Shown piece by piece: positions 11,421 to 19,385 of a stretch of 37,730 nt of DNA. The DNA comes from Chloracidobacterium sp. CP2_5A (GTDB taxonomy: Bacteria > Acidobacteriota > Blastocatellia > Chloracidobacteriales > Chloracidobacteriaceae). Where the stretch lies: positions 1-37,730 of the forward strand of contig NKPT01000034.1 of NCBI GenBank assembly GCA_002254845.1, given 5' to 3'. The notes under the pieces were generated by a model. The model had not been told where the DNA came from and did no database searches. It saw only the letters and a program-made list of their open reading frames with translations. The position numbers and the translations under genes are program-made. Numbering within the stretch: position 1 is the first letter of the stretch; each line of letters opens with the position of its first letter.

Positions 11421-12821
11421 ATGATTGCGTTTGGCACATCGGGTTGGCGCGCGATTCTTGCAGACGAATTTACCTTTGCTAATGTTCGGCTTGTAACCCA
11501 TTCGATTGCAGATGAATTGCAAAACGCCGGCGCGGGTGGCTTGCTGGTCATTGGCTATGATCCGCGCTTTATGGCCGAGAAATTTGTCGCGGTTTGCGCG
11601 GAGGAGCTGTCCCTGCGCGGCTTTGACACGCTGATTACGGCCCGTGACACGCCGACGCCGACGCTTTCAGTCGCCATCCGCGCGCGGGGCGCGCGCGGCG
11701 GCATCAACTTTACCGCCAGCCATAACCCGCCGGAGTACGGCGGCATGAAGTTTTCCACCGCCAACGGCGCGCCAGCGCTGCCGGAAGTCACCAAGCGAGT
11801 AGAAACCTTCATTCGTCGTCGCCTGAGCGAAAGCACGCTGGCGATGCCCGTCGCGCCGCCCGGCGCGATCCTGACCGAGGACCTGCAGGAGATGTATCTC
11901 AGCGTTTTGGCTGAGAAAGTGGATGGCGACACGCTGCATCAGCGGCCGCTGCGGATTGCCTACGACGCTTTATGGGGGACAGGGCGCGGCTACCTTGACA
12001 CCTTTCTCCGCGCCTATGGGTGCGAGGTGACGGCGCTGCATGACTGGCGCGACCCATATTTCGGCGGGCGCAGCCCGGAACCATCGGAAGCCAACTTGGC
12101 TGAACTCAAGGAGGTCGTCACGCGCGGCGGCTACGACTTGGGACTGGCCACGGATGGCGACGGCGACCGTTTCGGCGTCATTGATCGGGACGGCTCGTTC
12201 ATCCCGGCCAACGCCATCCTGGCGCTGCTGGTTGACTACCTGCACGAGTCGCGCGGCTGGCGCGAAGGCGTTGGGCGCAGCGTGGCGACCTCGCACTGGC
12301 TGGATCGCGTGGCGAGCCGTCATGGCATCCCGGTTCATGAGACGCCGGTTGGCTTTAAGTTCCTTGGCGAGCTGATTTTGGAGGAAAAAATCTTCCTTGG
12401 CGGCGAGGAAAGCGCCGGGCTTTCCATCAAGGGACATATTCCCGAAAAGGATGGCTTGCTGGCTTGCGCGCTGGTGGCTGAAATGGTGGCGCGGCGCGGC
12501 CAATCGGTTGGCGAAATGCTGGCGAAGCTGGCGGACGACGTTGGCCGCTTGGTCAATCGGCGAATTGGCGTTCGGCTGACGCCGGAAGGACAGCTCAAGC
12601 TGCGGCATGCCCTTGAAGAAGCCCCGCCGGAAGCCTTTGGCGGCAAGCGCGTGACGCGCGTCGACCGCGCCGATGGCGTGAAGTTTTTCCTGGAAGACGA
12701 GTCCTGGGTGTTGATTCGCCTGTCTGGCACGGAGCCGCTGGCCCGGTGCTATGCCGAGGCGCGTACGGAAGCGGAAGTGGAGGTGCTCCTTGAGTCAGGC
12801 GCGAATTTCATTCATCAGTGA
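11421..12821 (+). CDS. Phosphoglucomutase/phosphomannomutase family phosphohexomutase
   Basis: Alpha-D-phosphohexomutase that moves phosphate between C1 and C6 of a hexose phosphate, feeding glycogen, cell-wall or polysaccharide sugars. The 466-residue protein has the four family landmarks: the phosphoserine loop TASHNP with catalytic Ser100, the Mg-binding loop DGDGDR, the sugar-recognition loop GGEESAG, and the phosphate-binding RLSGTEPLARCY near the C-terminus. The GEESAG form favours glucose or mannose phosphates over glucosamine phosphate, where GlmM proteins differ, but specificity is not settled. GGAG at 11412-11415 is 5 bases before the ATG at 11421, which decides that start over a GTG two codons earlier. 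Its 3' end overlaps the next gene by 32 bases, so the two are probably co-transcribed and coupled. Confidence 0.92.
   Translation: MIAFGTSGWRAILADEFTFANVRLVTHSIADELQNAGAGGLLVIGYDPRFMAEKFVAVCAEELSLRGFDTLITARDTPTPTLSVAIRARGARGGINFTASHNPPEYGGMKFSTANGAPALPEVTKRVETFIRRRLSESTLAMPVAPPGAILTEDLQEMYLSVLAEKVDGDTLHQRPLRIAYDALWGTGRGYLDTFLRAYGCEVTALHDWRDPYFGGRSPEPSEANLAELKEVVTRGGYDLGLATDGDGDRFGVIDRDGSFIPANAILALLVDYLHESRGWREGVGRSVATSHWLDRVASRHGIPVHETPVGFKFLGELILEEKIFLGGEESAGLSIKGHIPEKDGLLACALVAEMVARRGQSVGEMLAKLADDVGRLVNRRIGVRLTPEGQLKLRHALEEAPPEAFGGKRVTRVDRADGVKFFLEDESWVLIRLSGTEPLARCYAEARTEAEVEVLLESGANFIHQ
12779..12792 (+). promoter_or_regulatory. Ribosome binding site fixing a TTG start inside the upstream gene
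   Basis: GGAGG at 12779-12783 followed after six bases by TTG at 12790. It lies within the last codons of the phosphohexomutase gene and is the best Shine-Dalgarno match in the neighbourhood, supporting translational coupling and a non-ATG start for the FtsB-like protein. Confidence 0.6.
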
Positions 12822-13188
12822 TTATCAGCTGCGCAACGAGCGGGTTTTGGCGCTGCCGAAGCCGCAGACGCTGGCGCTTGGCGTTCCGCTTTACGCCCTG
12901 GTCGCAATGGTAATGGTCGGGCTGACCGGCGTGTGCGCGACGGTCCTGCTCCGCTCGCAGGGCGAGCTTCAGGCGGCCAAGGTCGAATACGTCGGCCTGC
13001 AAAGCCAGGTAGCGATCCGCCAGGCCGAAAACGACCGGCTTCAACGGGAAGTCACCAGCCTCGACGCCGACCCGCGAGCCATCGAGCGATCCCTGCGCGA
13101 AGCGGGCTTAATCAAGGCGAATGAAGTGGCGGTTGCCATTGATGAGCCAAGCCCAGAGCCGGACGCGCTGCCGCCGCTGGGCAATTAG
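12790..13188 (+). CDS. FtsB/DivIC-like septum formation initiator protein
   Basis: A 132-residue small bitopic protein. After about 20 N-terminal residues comes one membrane segment (LYALVAMVMVGLTGVCATVLL), then a heptad-rich coiled coil (about residues 55-95, QGELQAAKVEYVGLQSQ onward) and a short acidic, proline-rich tail. This is the layout of FtsB/DivIC proteins, which bridge FtsL and FtsQ in the divisome; sequence similarity in that family is low so the assignment rests on topology. There is no usable ATG: a TTG at 12790 has a strong GGAGGTG ribosome site beginning at 12779, six bases away from the end of GGAGG, inside the 3' end of the mutase gene. An ATG at 12751 lies further inside the upstream gene and is less likely. 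Confidence 0.7.
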   Translation: MSQARISFISDYQLRNERVLALPKPQTLALGVPLYALVAMVMVGLTGVCATVLLRSQGELQAAKVEYVGLQSQVAIRQAENDRLQREVTSLDADPRAIERSLREAGLIKANEVAVAIDEPSPEPDALPPLGN

Positions 13189-13189
13189 C

Positions 13190-13213
13190 GACCAAGATAC
13201 AGACCAAGATACA
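13190..13213. repeat. Exact 12 bp tandem doublet
   Basis: GACCAAGATACA is repeated twice without interruption immediately after the stop of the FtsB-like gene. The rest of the 204 base spacer up to 13392 shows no gene. Confidence 0.85.
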
Positions 13214-13389
13214 GACTTTGATGACCGCCGGCCGCATTCGCGCCTGCCGAGGCGCGGTTGGGATGTCAATGTCGCGACGGGCGGCGGACCGCGCAAAGCT
13301 CCGCGTTGCGCGGGAGCGGCGCGTCAGGCCAAGCCGCTCGCGCGGAGGGTCAAATCGCGCTGAATAAGACGCTGGCCACGGCGAGCGGC

Positions 13390-13428
13390 GGGCTAACTTT
13401 CGCGCCCTCCGGCTTCCGGCGTTAGCCC
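13390..13428. repeat. Inverted repeat around the MFS stop codon
   Basis: Perfect 8 bp arms GGGCTAAC (13390-13397) and GTTAGCCC (13421-13428) separated by 23 bases. On the minus strand the right part reads GGGCTAACGCCGG, the same 13-mer found in the palindrome at 11185-11197. Confidence 0.6.
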
Positions 13429-14748
13429 CCCCAGCCCATAAGCCAGCCCTGCGACCACCAGCGCCGCTGGCATCAGCAGCAGCGCGATGGAAAGCGTTTG
13501 CGTGGTGGGCGAGAGTCTGCATAGCTCAGCAATGAACGACACGAGCGCCGGCGGCGGCTGTCCGGCGCTGGCCAGCTTGCGCAAATAGGTCGAAATCCAC
13601 CCCACGAGCGCCAGCGAAATGCCGTCGCCGAAAACATGGATGGACACGACCAGAAAGCCCGTCGCGGTTGTGCGCAAGTTCGGCGCGACCAGGTTGACGA
13701 CCAGCGTGTTGACCGGCCCGTTGCCGAGATAGACCAGAAACAGCGTGATGAAAGTGCAAGCTAGATAGACGCGCGGCGAAGCGGAAACCAGCGCGATAAA
13801 CATCGGGACGCAGGCAATGCCGCCGCTCGCGGCGCAGACGAGAAAATACCCCTGCGCGCCGCGCATCCGCCGATTGAGCGCGTCCCCCAGGAAGCCGCCG
13901 ATCAGGCTTCCCAGCGTGCCGCCAACAACGGCGCAAACGCCAAGCGCAAGGTTGGCTTCCTTTTCGCTTAGCCCCTTGTCGGCTTTCATCCACTCCGGGG
14001 CCCAGAACACCAGCGCGCCTAGCGCGAAGGTCACGGCGGCGTATCCGGCGCAGGTCAGCAAGTAGCCGCGATTGACCAGCAATCGCCGATAGCCTTCAAG
14101 CCAGCCAATCGACTCCAGCGCCACAGCCACTTCCGCTGGCTCGTCCATCGCGCCGCGCTGCGGCTCGCGGATCAGCGCCATCGCCGCCGCCGCCAACAGT
14201 CCCGGCAACCCGACAATGAGCAGCGCGTTCCGCCAGCCGAACGCCTCCGGGTCGCCTAGGTAGCCGCCAAGGACAAAGCCCGCCGCCGCCCCGATGGGAA
14301 TGGTCGCTTGAAAAACGCTCATGATCACGCCGCGCCGACTTTTCGGGAAGTAGTCCGACAGCAAGCTCGGCGCGATCGTGGCGTAGTTCGCTTCCCCGAC
14401 GCCGACGGCGGCCCGGGCGACCAGCAGTTGAAAAAGGCTGCGCGCGAAGCCAGCCCCGGCCGTGGCGAGACTCCAGAGACAAATGCCAACCGCGATCAGG
14501 CGTCCGCGATGAACCCGGTCGCCGAAGTAGCCGAACAGCGGCGAGCAAAGCGTGTAGACCCACGTGAACGCGCTGCCCACCAAGCCAAGCTGCGCGTCGG
14601 TGTACCCCGTATCGGTTTTGATATAGGGCACCAGCGCCGAGAAAATGTAGCGGTCAATGTAGTTGAGCAGGTTGAGCAACGTCAGCGTCGCCAACACAAA
14701 GTAGGCGTAGGTCATCGCCCGATACGGCGACGCGGTGGCGGCGGCCAT
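13393..14748 (-). CDS. MFS transporter, spinster-like
   Basis: Twelve-helix major facilitator of 451 residues. The N-terminal LLNYIDRYIFSALVPYI and the loop 2-3 motif GYFGDRVHRGRLIAVGI (the MFS GxxxDRxGRR motif A) place it in the spinster/hexuronate-like branch, whose members carry lipids, sphingolipid-like compounds or organic anions. RAAVGVGEANYATIAP is the motif C-like helix 5 region of that branch. The substrate cannot be read from the sequence. It lies 188 bases downstream of the CrtO-like oxidoreductase gene on the same strand, and a hairpin stands in between, so co-transcription is possible but not compact. Its TAG stop falls inside an inverted repeat (GGGCTAAC at 13390 and GTTAGCCC at 13421). 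Confidence 0.85.
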   Translation of the reverse strand: MAAATASPYRAMTYAYFVLATLTLLNLLNYIDRYIFSALVPYIKTDTGYTDAQLGLVGSAFTWVYTLCSPLFGYFGDRVHRGRLIAVGICLWSLATAGAGFARSLFQLLVARAAVGVGEANYATIAPSLLSDYFPKSRRGVIMSVFQATIPIGAAAGFVLGGYLGDPEAFGWRNALLIVGLPGLLAAAAMALIREPQRGAMDEPAEVAVALESIGWLEGYRRLLVNRGYLLTCAGYAAVTFALGALVFWAPEWMKADKGLSEKEANLALGVCAVVGGTLGSLIGGFLGDALNRRMRGAQGYFLVCAASGGIACVPMFIALVSASPRVYLACTFITLFLVYLGNGPVNTLVVNLVAPNLRTTATGFLVVSIHVFGDGISLALVGWISTYLRKLASAGQPPPALVSFIAELCRLSPTTQTLSIALLLMPAALVVAGLAYGLGGLTPEAGGRES

Positions 14749-14847
14749 GAGTGCCAGAGACGGTCCGCGAGAAAGTGAGGGGCGAGCGAGGCAATACTAG
14801 CGGCTGCGTCAACGGTTGGCTAGCGCGCCGCTCGAAGGCGCGACCTT

Positions 14848-14907
14848 GAAACGCTTCTCAAGCCGGCGAAACGCTTTTCAAAGCCGGCGCGCAGGCGGAG
14901 CGCCGGC
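14848..14907. repeat. Near-perfect 20 bp tandem doublet and GC palindrome
   Basis: Two copies of GAAACGCTTYTCAAGCCGGC (14848-14867 and 14868-14888, the second with one extra A) run straight into a hairpin with 8 bp arms GCCGGCGC (14883-14890) and GCGCCGGC (14900-14907). The element fills most of the spacer between the oxidoreductase stop and the MFS start. There is no T run, so a classical terminator is not supported. Confidence 0.7.
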
Positions 14908-14936
14908 GCGCCCCCGGAATGGCCGCGCGCCGCCGC

Positions 14937-16517
14937 CTACCGGTCGGCCAGCACGACTCGCGCTGTATTGTAGCCGCTCGCGCCAAAGACGCCGCCGCCC
15001 GGATGCGTGCTCGCGCCCGTCAAGTACAGCCCCGGAATCGGCGTTTTGTAGGACGCCAATTCCGGCAGCGGGCGAAAGAAAAACATCTGGTCAAGCGACA
15101 TCTCGACGTGCATGACGTTCCCGCGCAACAGCCCTAGCTTACGCTCGATTTCAACTGGCGTCTGAATGTAGCGCCCGATGATTTTCCCCTTCATATTCGG
15201 CGCGTAGCGGCACACAAGGTCGTAGATTTTGTCAGCTTCGCGCTCGGCGATGTCGTCCCACCGCTCGCCGTTGGAAAGCTCGTAGGGGTGATACTGCGCC
15301 CACGTGAACAGCGTGTGCTTGCCGGGCGGGGCCAGCGTCGGATCAATGGCTGAAAACGTCATGGCGACCACGCTCGGCTGCGCCGGCGGGCGTCCGAGGT
15401 AAAAATCCCGCAGGCTGCTTTCCAGGTACGCCGTCGACGGGCAGAGCAGTTGCAGCGCGCTGTGGCACGGCGCGACCCCGCGCTCGTCCGCTACGACGCC
15501 TTCGTACTGCGGCAGCTCCTCGACCGCGTGCCGAACAATCATCCCAAACCCGTTGCCGACGCGAATGTTGGCGACGCGCTGCCTGAGTTCGCCTGGGCAG
15601 TCTTCCAAGAGCTTGAGAAACGTTGTCTGGACGTGGCAGGCGCTCACCACCCGACGCGCGTGAAACGCCTCGCCGTCCGCCAGCTTGATTTTGAAGGTCC
15701 CGTCGGTCAGCCGCGCAATGGCGGAGACTTCAGCGTTCACGCGGAGCGTCCCGCCCTGCGCCTGAAAGCACTTGGCGAGCGCCTGCGTCAGCGCCCCCGA
15801 GCCGCCTTTAGCGCGCTTCGCGCCAGTCTGGTGAATCATGGCGTTCCAGCCGAACATATCGCCGCTGGCGACTTCATTCGGCGCAGGGCCCGACTGCGCC
15901 GCCAGCCACAGCATGGCGGCGCGCAGATGCTCGTTTTGAAACGTCTCCCGAATGACTTGCCCGTAAGGCGCCATCAACTGCCGGGCGGTTTCCAGCGAGC
16001 CCCACGCCTTGCGCGACCGAAAGCTCGTCACGCTGCGCTTGAGCGCCGTCCAGAGAATTTTCTGCGGGTCGGGCGCGTTGAGAAAAACTTCGAAAATCGC
16101 CTCGTTGAGCTCGCCCCAGTGAGCGACGAACTTCCGGTACTGCTCGGCGTCGGCGGGCGACAGTCGCGCAATGCTCGCGCAGGTTTTTTCGATATCCCGG
16201 TGAAATGAGATCGCGTGCGGCGCGCCCAGCGCGGGATAAAACGCCCACGGGTCCATCTCGATGTATTCCAGTCCGTATTTGGACAGCTCCAGGTCCGCGA
16301 TGACCGGCGTCCCGTGAATCATAATGTGCGCCGATGAGCCGACATCGAACTTGTAGCCCGGAATGATTTCCTCAGTGCACACCGCGCCGCCCACCACCGG
16401 GCGACGCTCCAGCACCAGGACGGAACGTCCCGCCTTCGCCAAATAGGCGGCGCAGATCAGCCCGTTGTGGCCGCCGCCCACCACGGCGACGTCATAACCA
16501 GTCGCTACATCCGACAT
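14937..16517 (-). CDS. FAD-dependent carotenoid oxidoreductase-like protein (CrtO/PYROXD2 family)
   Basis: A 526-residue member of the phytoene-desaturase superfamily. The N-terminal dinucleotide-binding motif VVGGGHNGLICAAYLAKAG and following VLERRPVVGGAVCTEE bind FAD. The second half shows GGSGALTQALAKCFQAQGG, LAPPGKHTLFTW, GNVMHVEMSLDQMFFFRPLPE and YLTGASTHPGGGV, an order and wording I recall from cyanobacterial CrtO beta-carotene ketolases, which make echinenone and canthaxanthin, but also from PYROXD2 proteins. CrtO activity is therefore a candidate, supported by the phototrophic setting and by the known keto-carotenoids of Chloracidobacterium. M at 16517 gives the usual short leader before the FAD motif; an ATG at 16529 adds four residues. 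The redoxin gene lies 128 bases upstream on the same strand. Confidence 0.75.
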   Translation of the reverse strand: MSDVATGYDVAVVGGGHNGLICAAYLAKAGRSVLVLERRPVVGGAVCTEEIIPGYKFDVGSSAHIMIHGTPVIADLELSKYGLEYIEMDPWAFYPALGAPHAISFHRDIEKTCASIARLSPADAEQYRKFVAHWGELNEAIFEVFLNAPDPQKILWTALKRSVTSFRSRKAWGSLETARQLMAPYGQVIRETFQNEHLRAAMLWLAAQSGPAPNEVASGDMFGWNAMIHQTGAKRAKGGSGALTQALAKCFQAQGGTLRVNAEVSAIARLTDGTFKIKLADGEAFHARRVVSACHVQTTFLKLLEDCPGELRQRVANIRVGNGFGMIVRHAVEELPQYEGVVADERGVAPCHSALQLLCPSTAYLESSLRDFYLGRPPAQPSVVAMTFSAIDPTLAPPGKHTLFTWAQYHPYELSNGERWDDIAEREADKIYDLVCRYAPNMKGKIIGRYIQTPVEIERKLGLLRGNVMHVEMSLDQMFFFRPLPELASYKTPIPGLYLTGASTHPGGGVFGASGYNTARVVLADR

Positions 16518-16645
16518 AATTGCACCCATAATTGCGCCGCGCCCCGACGAAGCCGGGGTCGCGCGACGAACACTCCGCGAAATAGATCAGGCTCAGGCGA
16601 AAGATGCCGCTGTCGAAGCCGACGCGCCACAGTCATCGCGTTTTG

Positions 16646-17119
16646 TCATCGCCCCTCCTCGGCCACTGCCGCTAACGGCGACTCGGCGACATCCGGCGCG
16701 CAAGCCGCGATGGACTCGGTCACAAGCTGGAAGGTCGCGGGCGTGGCCGCGCCGTTGACAGCTCGCGCGATCGTTCCATCCGGGGCGATGACGACAACCC
16801 GGCACTGTCCGAAGGTCAGGCCGTAAGCTTGCGCGACTTCCCCGTCCCAATCAATGAGCACTTCCTTCGGCGACAGCTTTTCAATGCTCGTTCGGACCAG
16901 CTCCCGAAAGATGTCCGGCACGCCCCGAAAGGCCGCGATCCCGACAATGTCAATCCGGTCGCGGAACTTCAGATAAAGCGGCTCGATCCAGCTCGCCAAT
17001 TGAAAGGCGCTGACCATGTCGCCAAAGCACAGCACGGTCGGCAGCGGACGCGGAAAGCGATAGGCGCGGGTTTCACCGCGATGGTCATCGAGTGAAAACG
17101 CTGGCGCCAAGGCGGGCAT
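16646..17119 (-). CDS. Redoxin-fold protein lacking the CxxC active site
   Basis: A 157-residue soluble protein with the shape of an AhpC/TSA-thioredoxin fold: APAFSLDDHRGE at the start, a central strand TVLCFGDMVSAF, the VLIDWDGEVAQAYGL and RVVVIAPDGTIAR strands near residues 105-130. In peroxiredoxins and thioredoxins the catalytic cysteine follows the first strand; here Cys31 stands before FGDM and no CxxC or TxxC motif exists, so a normal disulfide or peroxide chemistry is unlikely. Function unknown. The ATG at 17119 is used; a TTG at 17125 has a better-spaced GAGGA and may be the true start. The gene lies 41 bases downstream of ruvA. Confidence 0.65.
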   Translation of the reverse strand: MPALAPAFSLDDHRGETRAYRFPRPLPTVLCFGDMVSAFQLASWIEPLYLKFRDRIDIVGIAAFRGVPDIFRELVRTSIEKLSPKEVLIDWDGEVAQAYGLTFGQCRVVVIAPDGTIARAVNGAATPATFQLVTESIAACAPDVAESPLAAVAEEGR

Positions 17120-17160
17120 GGTCAAGACAGGGTTCCTCGGTCGGGCGCGCTCCGGGGCGA

Positions 17161-17760
17161 TTAGCGATACAGCCGCTTCATGGTTTGCTTGATGAGGTAG
17201 CTCAAGTCCCGGCTGGTCTCTTCCGCCAGGGTCTGGGCGACCGCCTTCTCCACCACGACTGGCGACCAGCCAAAGTTGATGAGCGCCGACGCGACATCGC
17301 GCTTGAGCGGCGCGTCGCCATCGGTCGCGGCGGGCGCGGCTGACGGGGGGAAGTCAATGGTCAGAAGCTTATCCCGCAACTCGACAATCATACGCTCGGC
17401 CGTCTTCTTTCCGATACCCGGCACGCCGGACAGCCGCCGACTGTCGCCGGACAGAATTGCCTGCGCTAAGTCAGCCGGGGCGAAGCCGGAAAGCGCCGCG
17501 AGCGCCGTCCGCGCGCCGATGCCGGAAACTGTAATCAGACGCGCGAATAACTCCCGCTCTACGCGGTCGTGAAAGCCATACAGCAGAAGCGCGTCCTCGC
17601 GGACAAGCAAATAGGCGTGCAACGTCACGCTTTGACCGACTTCCGGCAAGCGGTCGTAGGTATAAAGCGAAACGCCAACCTCAAAGCCAATGCCGCCGAC
17701 GCCGACCACGGCGGCGGATGACGCCTTTTCCAGAAGCGTTCCAGTAAGCTGATGAATCAC
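17161..17760 (-). CDS. ruvA: Holliday junction branch migration protein RuvA
   Basis: DNA-binding subunit of the RuvAB branch-migration motor. The 199-residue length is typical. Domain I is an OB fold (IHQLTGTLLEKASSAAVVGV to LLVREDALLLYGF), domain II carries two helix-hairpin-helix motifs (LITVSGIGARTALAALS and LSGVPGIGKKTAERMIVELRDKL), and domain III, the RuvB-binding three-helix bundle, is ALINFGWSPVVVEKAVAQ. The start is a GTG at 17760, which gives MIHQLTG, matching the family; the frame runs further upstream without family resemblance. It is divergent from bchN with 232 bases between them. Confidence 0.95.
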   Translation of the reverse strand: MIHQLTGTLLEKASSAAVVGVGGIGFEVGVSLYTYDRLPEVGQSVTLHAYLLVREDALLLYGFHDRVERELFARLITVSGIGARTALAALSGFAPADLAQAILSGDSRRLSGVPGIGKKTAERMIVELRDKLLTIDFPPSAAPAATDGDAPLKRDVASALINFGWSPVVVEKAVAQTLAEETSRDLSYLIKQTMKRLYR

Positions 17761-17992
17761 AACAATCCCGCGCTTGGAGGCGATAGCGTTGCCAAACTGG
17801 GGGGCCAAACATGGACACCATACCGCAACCAGCGCGGCTTTGCCGCGCCTTTGTGTTCATCCGCTGGCGCTTGTCCGGCGCGCCACACGGAAACGCGCGC
17901 GCATCCCAGGTTGCGAAATGTATTTTCATGAACGAACTTAGGTGCAAGGCGTCCTGCGCGCGCCGCACAACCCCTAACCTGGAGATCCCCCT
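17761..17992. other. Divergent ruvA-bchN control region
   Basis: The 232 base spacer must contain the bchN promoter. Visible elements are a 7 bp hairpin GCGCGGC-TTT-GCCGCGC at 17832-17848, an AT-rich stretch around the palindrome TTCATGAA (17925-17932) in otherwise GC-rich DNA, and the GGAG ribosome site at 17981-17984, eight bases before the bchN ATG. I see no TGT-N12-ACA PpsR/CrtJ site and no FNR box. A short open frame at 17811-18005 has no recognisable product. Confidence 0.45.
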
Positions 17993-19270
17993 ATGGCGTC
18001 CTTGAATGTCATCCGCGAAGCGAGCTGCGCCGAAGGCTTCTGCTCGCTCGGCTGTATCGCCTGGCTGTATCGCAAAATTCGCGGGTCGTTTTTTCTCATT
18101 GTTGGCAGTCATACCTGTCAATACTTCATGCAATCCGCCCTGAGCGTGATGATTTTTTCCGAGCCGCGCTTCGCCACGGCGATCATCGAGGAAAGCGACC
18201 TCGCCGCCAAAACAGCCGACTTCGCGCACCTTGAGCTGGATCGCATCGTGGGCGACATCGTTCGGGAATACGACCCCACCATCGTCTTCCTTGTCGGGAC
18301 GTGTCCGGCTGAAATCATCAAGGTTGACCTCCAAAACATCGGGGAGATGCTGACGCAGAAATACGCCCGTCCGGTGATGTTCGCGCCGGTTTCGGGGCTG
18401 GAGCACACCTTCACGCAGGGCGAGGACGGCGTGCTTCAAGCGCTGCTTGCGATTTCGCCGGAGGAAGCGCCCGGCGCGCCGCGCGAGCTGTTGCTGGTCG
18501 GCGCGGTCGGCGATCTGGTGGAAGACGAGATCCTTGAGCAGCTCGCCGAGCTGGGCATTCCGGTGCGCGGCGTTTTGCCGGCGCGCGACCCGCGGCGGCT
18601 GCCCGCGATCGGCCCCAACACCGTCGCCGTCGCCCTTCAGCCTTACCTCTCGATGACGCTGAACGCCCTCAAGCGGCGCGGCGCGGAAGTTCTCTCCTGC
18701 CGAACGCCGCTTGGCCCGGCCGCCACGCGTCAGTTCTACGAGACCATCTGCCGGGCGTTCGGCAAGGAGCCGCCGGCCGACTTGGCGACGCTTGAAGCTG
18801 AAGCTTGGGAACGCATCGGGCCGGAGCGGGAAATACTCATTGGAAAGCGGATCGCCGTGGTCGGCGACAACCTGCTTGAGTTGCCCATTGCCAATCTGCT
18901 TTGTGAAATGGGCGCGGAAATCGTCGAGCTTTCGACGCCCTACTTCAATCGCAAAGCCATGGCGGCCGACGTGGCCTGTCTCCCGGAAGGGCTGACGCTT
19001 TACGAAAAGCCGGATGTCATCGCGCAGGCCGAGCGCGTCATTGCCCTCAAGCCTGACTTGACCATCTGCGGGCTTGGCTTAGCCAACCCCTTTGAATCGC
19101 GCGGGCTGCCCACGAAGTGGTCAATTGAGTTCACGTTCACGCCAATCCACGGCTTCAAGCACGCCAAGGACCTGGCCGAAATCATCGCTCGCCCGGTCCG
19201 GCGCGGGCGCTTGATGGCCCAGCGCGGGTGGTACGTTGACCGGCCGGCGGCGGCCCGCGCCACGAGCTAA
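17993..19270 (+). CDS. bchN: Light-independent protochlorophyllide reductase subunit N (BchN)
   Basis: One subunit of the nitrogenase-like NB component of dark-operative protochlorophyllide reductase, which reduces the C17=C18 double bond of ring D with electrons from BchL. The 425-residue protein opens with FCSLGCIAWLYRKIRGSFF and VGSHTCQYFMQSALSVMIF, the hallmark of BchN/ChlN. Cys17, Cys42 and Cys104 (in VGTCPAEIIK) match the three cysteines that hold the [4Fe-4S] NB cluster together with an aspartate from BchB. LEHTFTQGEDGVLQAL is another conserved block. GGAG sits eight bases before the ATG. bchB follows after 115 bases on the same strand; bchL is not in the window. Confidence 0.96.
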   Translation: MASLNVIREASCAEGFCSLGCIAWLYRKIRGSFFLIVGSHTCQYFMQSALSVMIFSEPRFATAIIEESDLAAKTADFAHLELDRIVGDIVREYDPTIVFLVGTCPAEIIKVDLQNIGEMLTQKYARPVMFAPVSGLEHTFTQGEDGVLQALLAISPEEAPGAPRELLLVGAVGDLVEDEILEQLAELGIPVRGVLPARDPRRLPAIGPNTVAVALQPYLSMTLNALKRRGAEVLSCRTPLGPAATRQFYETICRAFGKEPPADLATLEAEAWERIGPEREILIGKRIAVVGDNLLELPIANLLCEMGAEIVELSTPYFNRKAMAADVACLPEGLTLYEKPDVIAQAERVIALKPDLTICGLGLANPFESRGLPTKWSIEFTFTPIHGFKHAKDLAEIIARPVRRGRLMAQRGWYVDRPAAARATS

Positions 19271-19385
19271 CGAGCGAATCGGAATGCCGTTGCCGATCAA
19301 TCATCGCGCGCTCCGCGCCGGCGCCGCCCGGACGAAGCGGTCTGGAATGAAAAAGGCTTTCCCCTTCTGATGAGGAGCAAAACGC

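Noticed and set aside
17811-18005. Small open frame upstream of bchN as a possible leader peptide
   Set aside because: No ribosome site, no attenuator structure clearly linked to it, and it overlaps the bchN start in another phase.
18051-18074. GGCTGTATCGC occurring twice near the bchN start
   Set aside because: The copies lie in different codon phases within the conserved C-I-A-W-L-Y-R segment, so coding constraint explains them; not counted as a tandem doublet.
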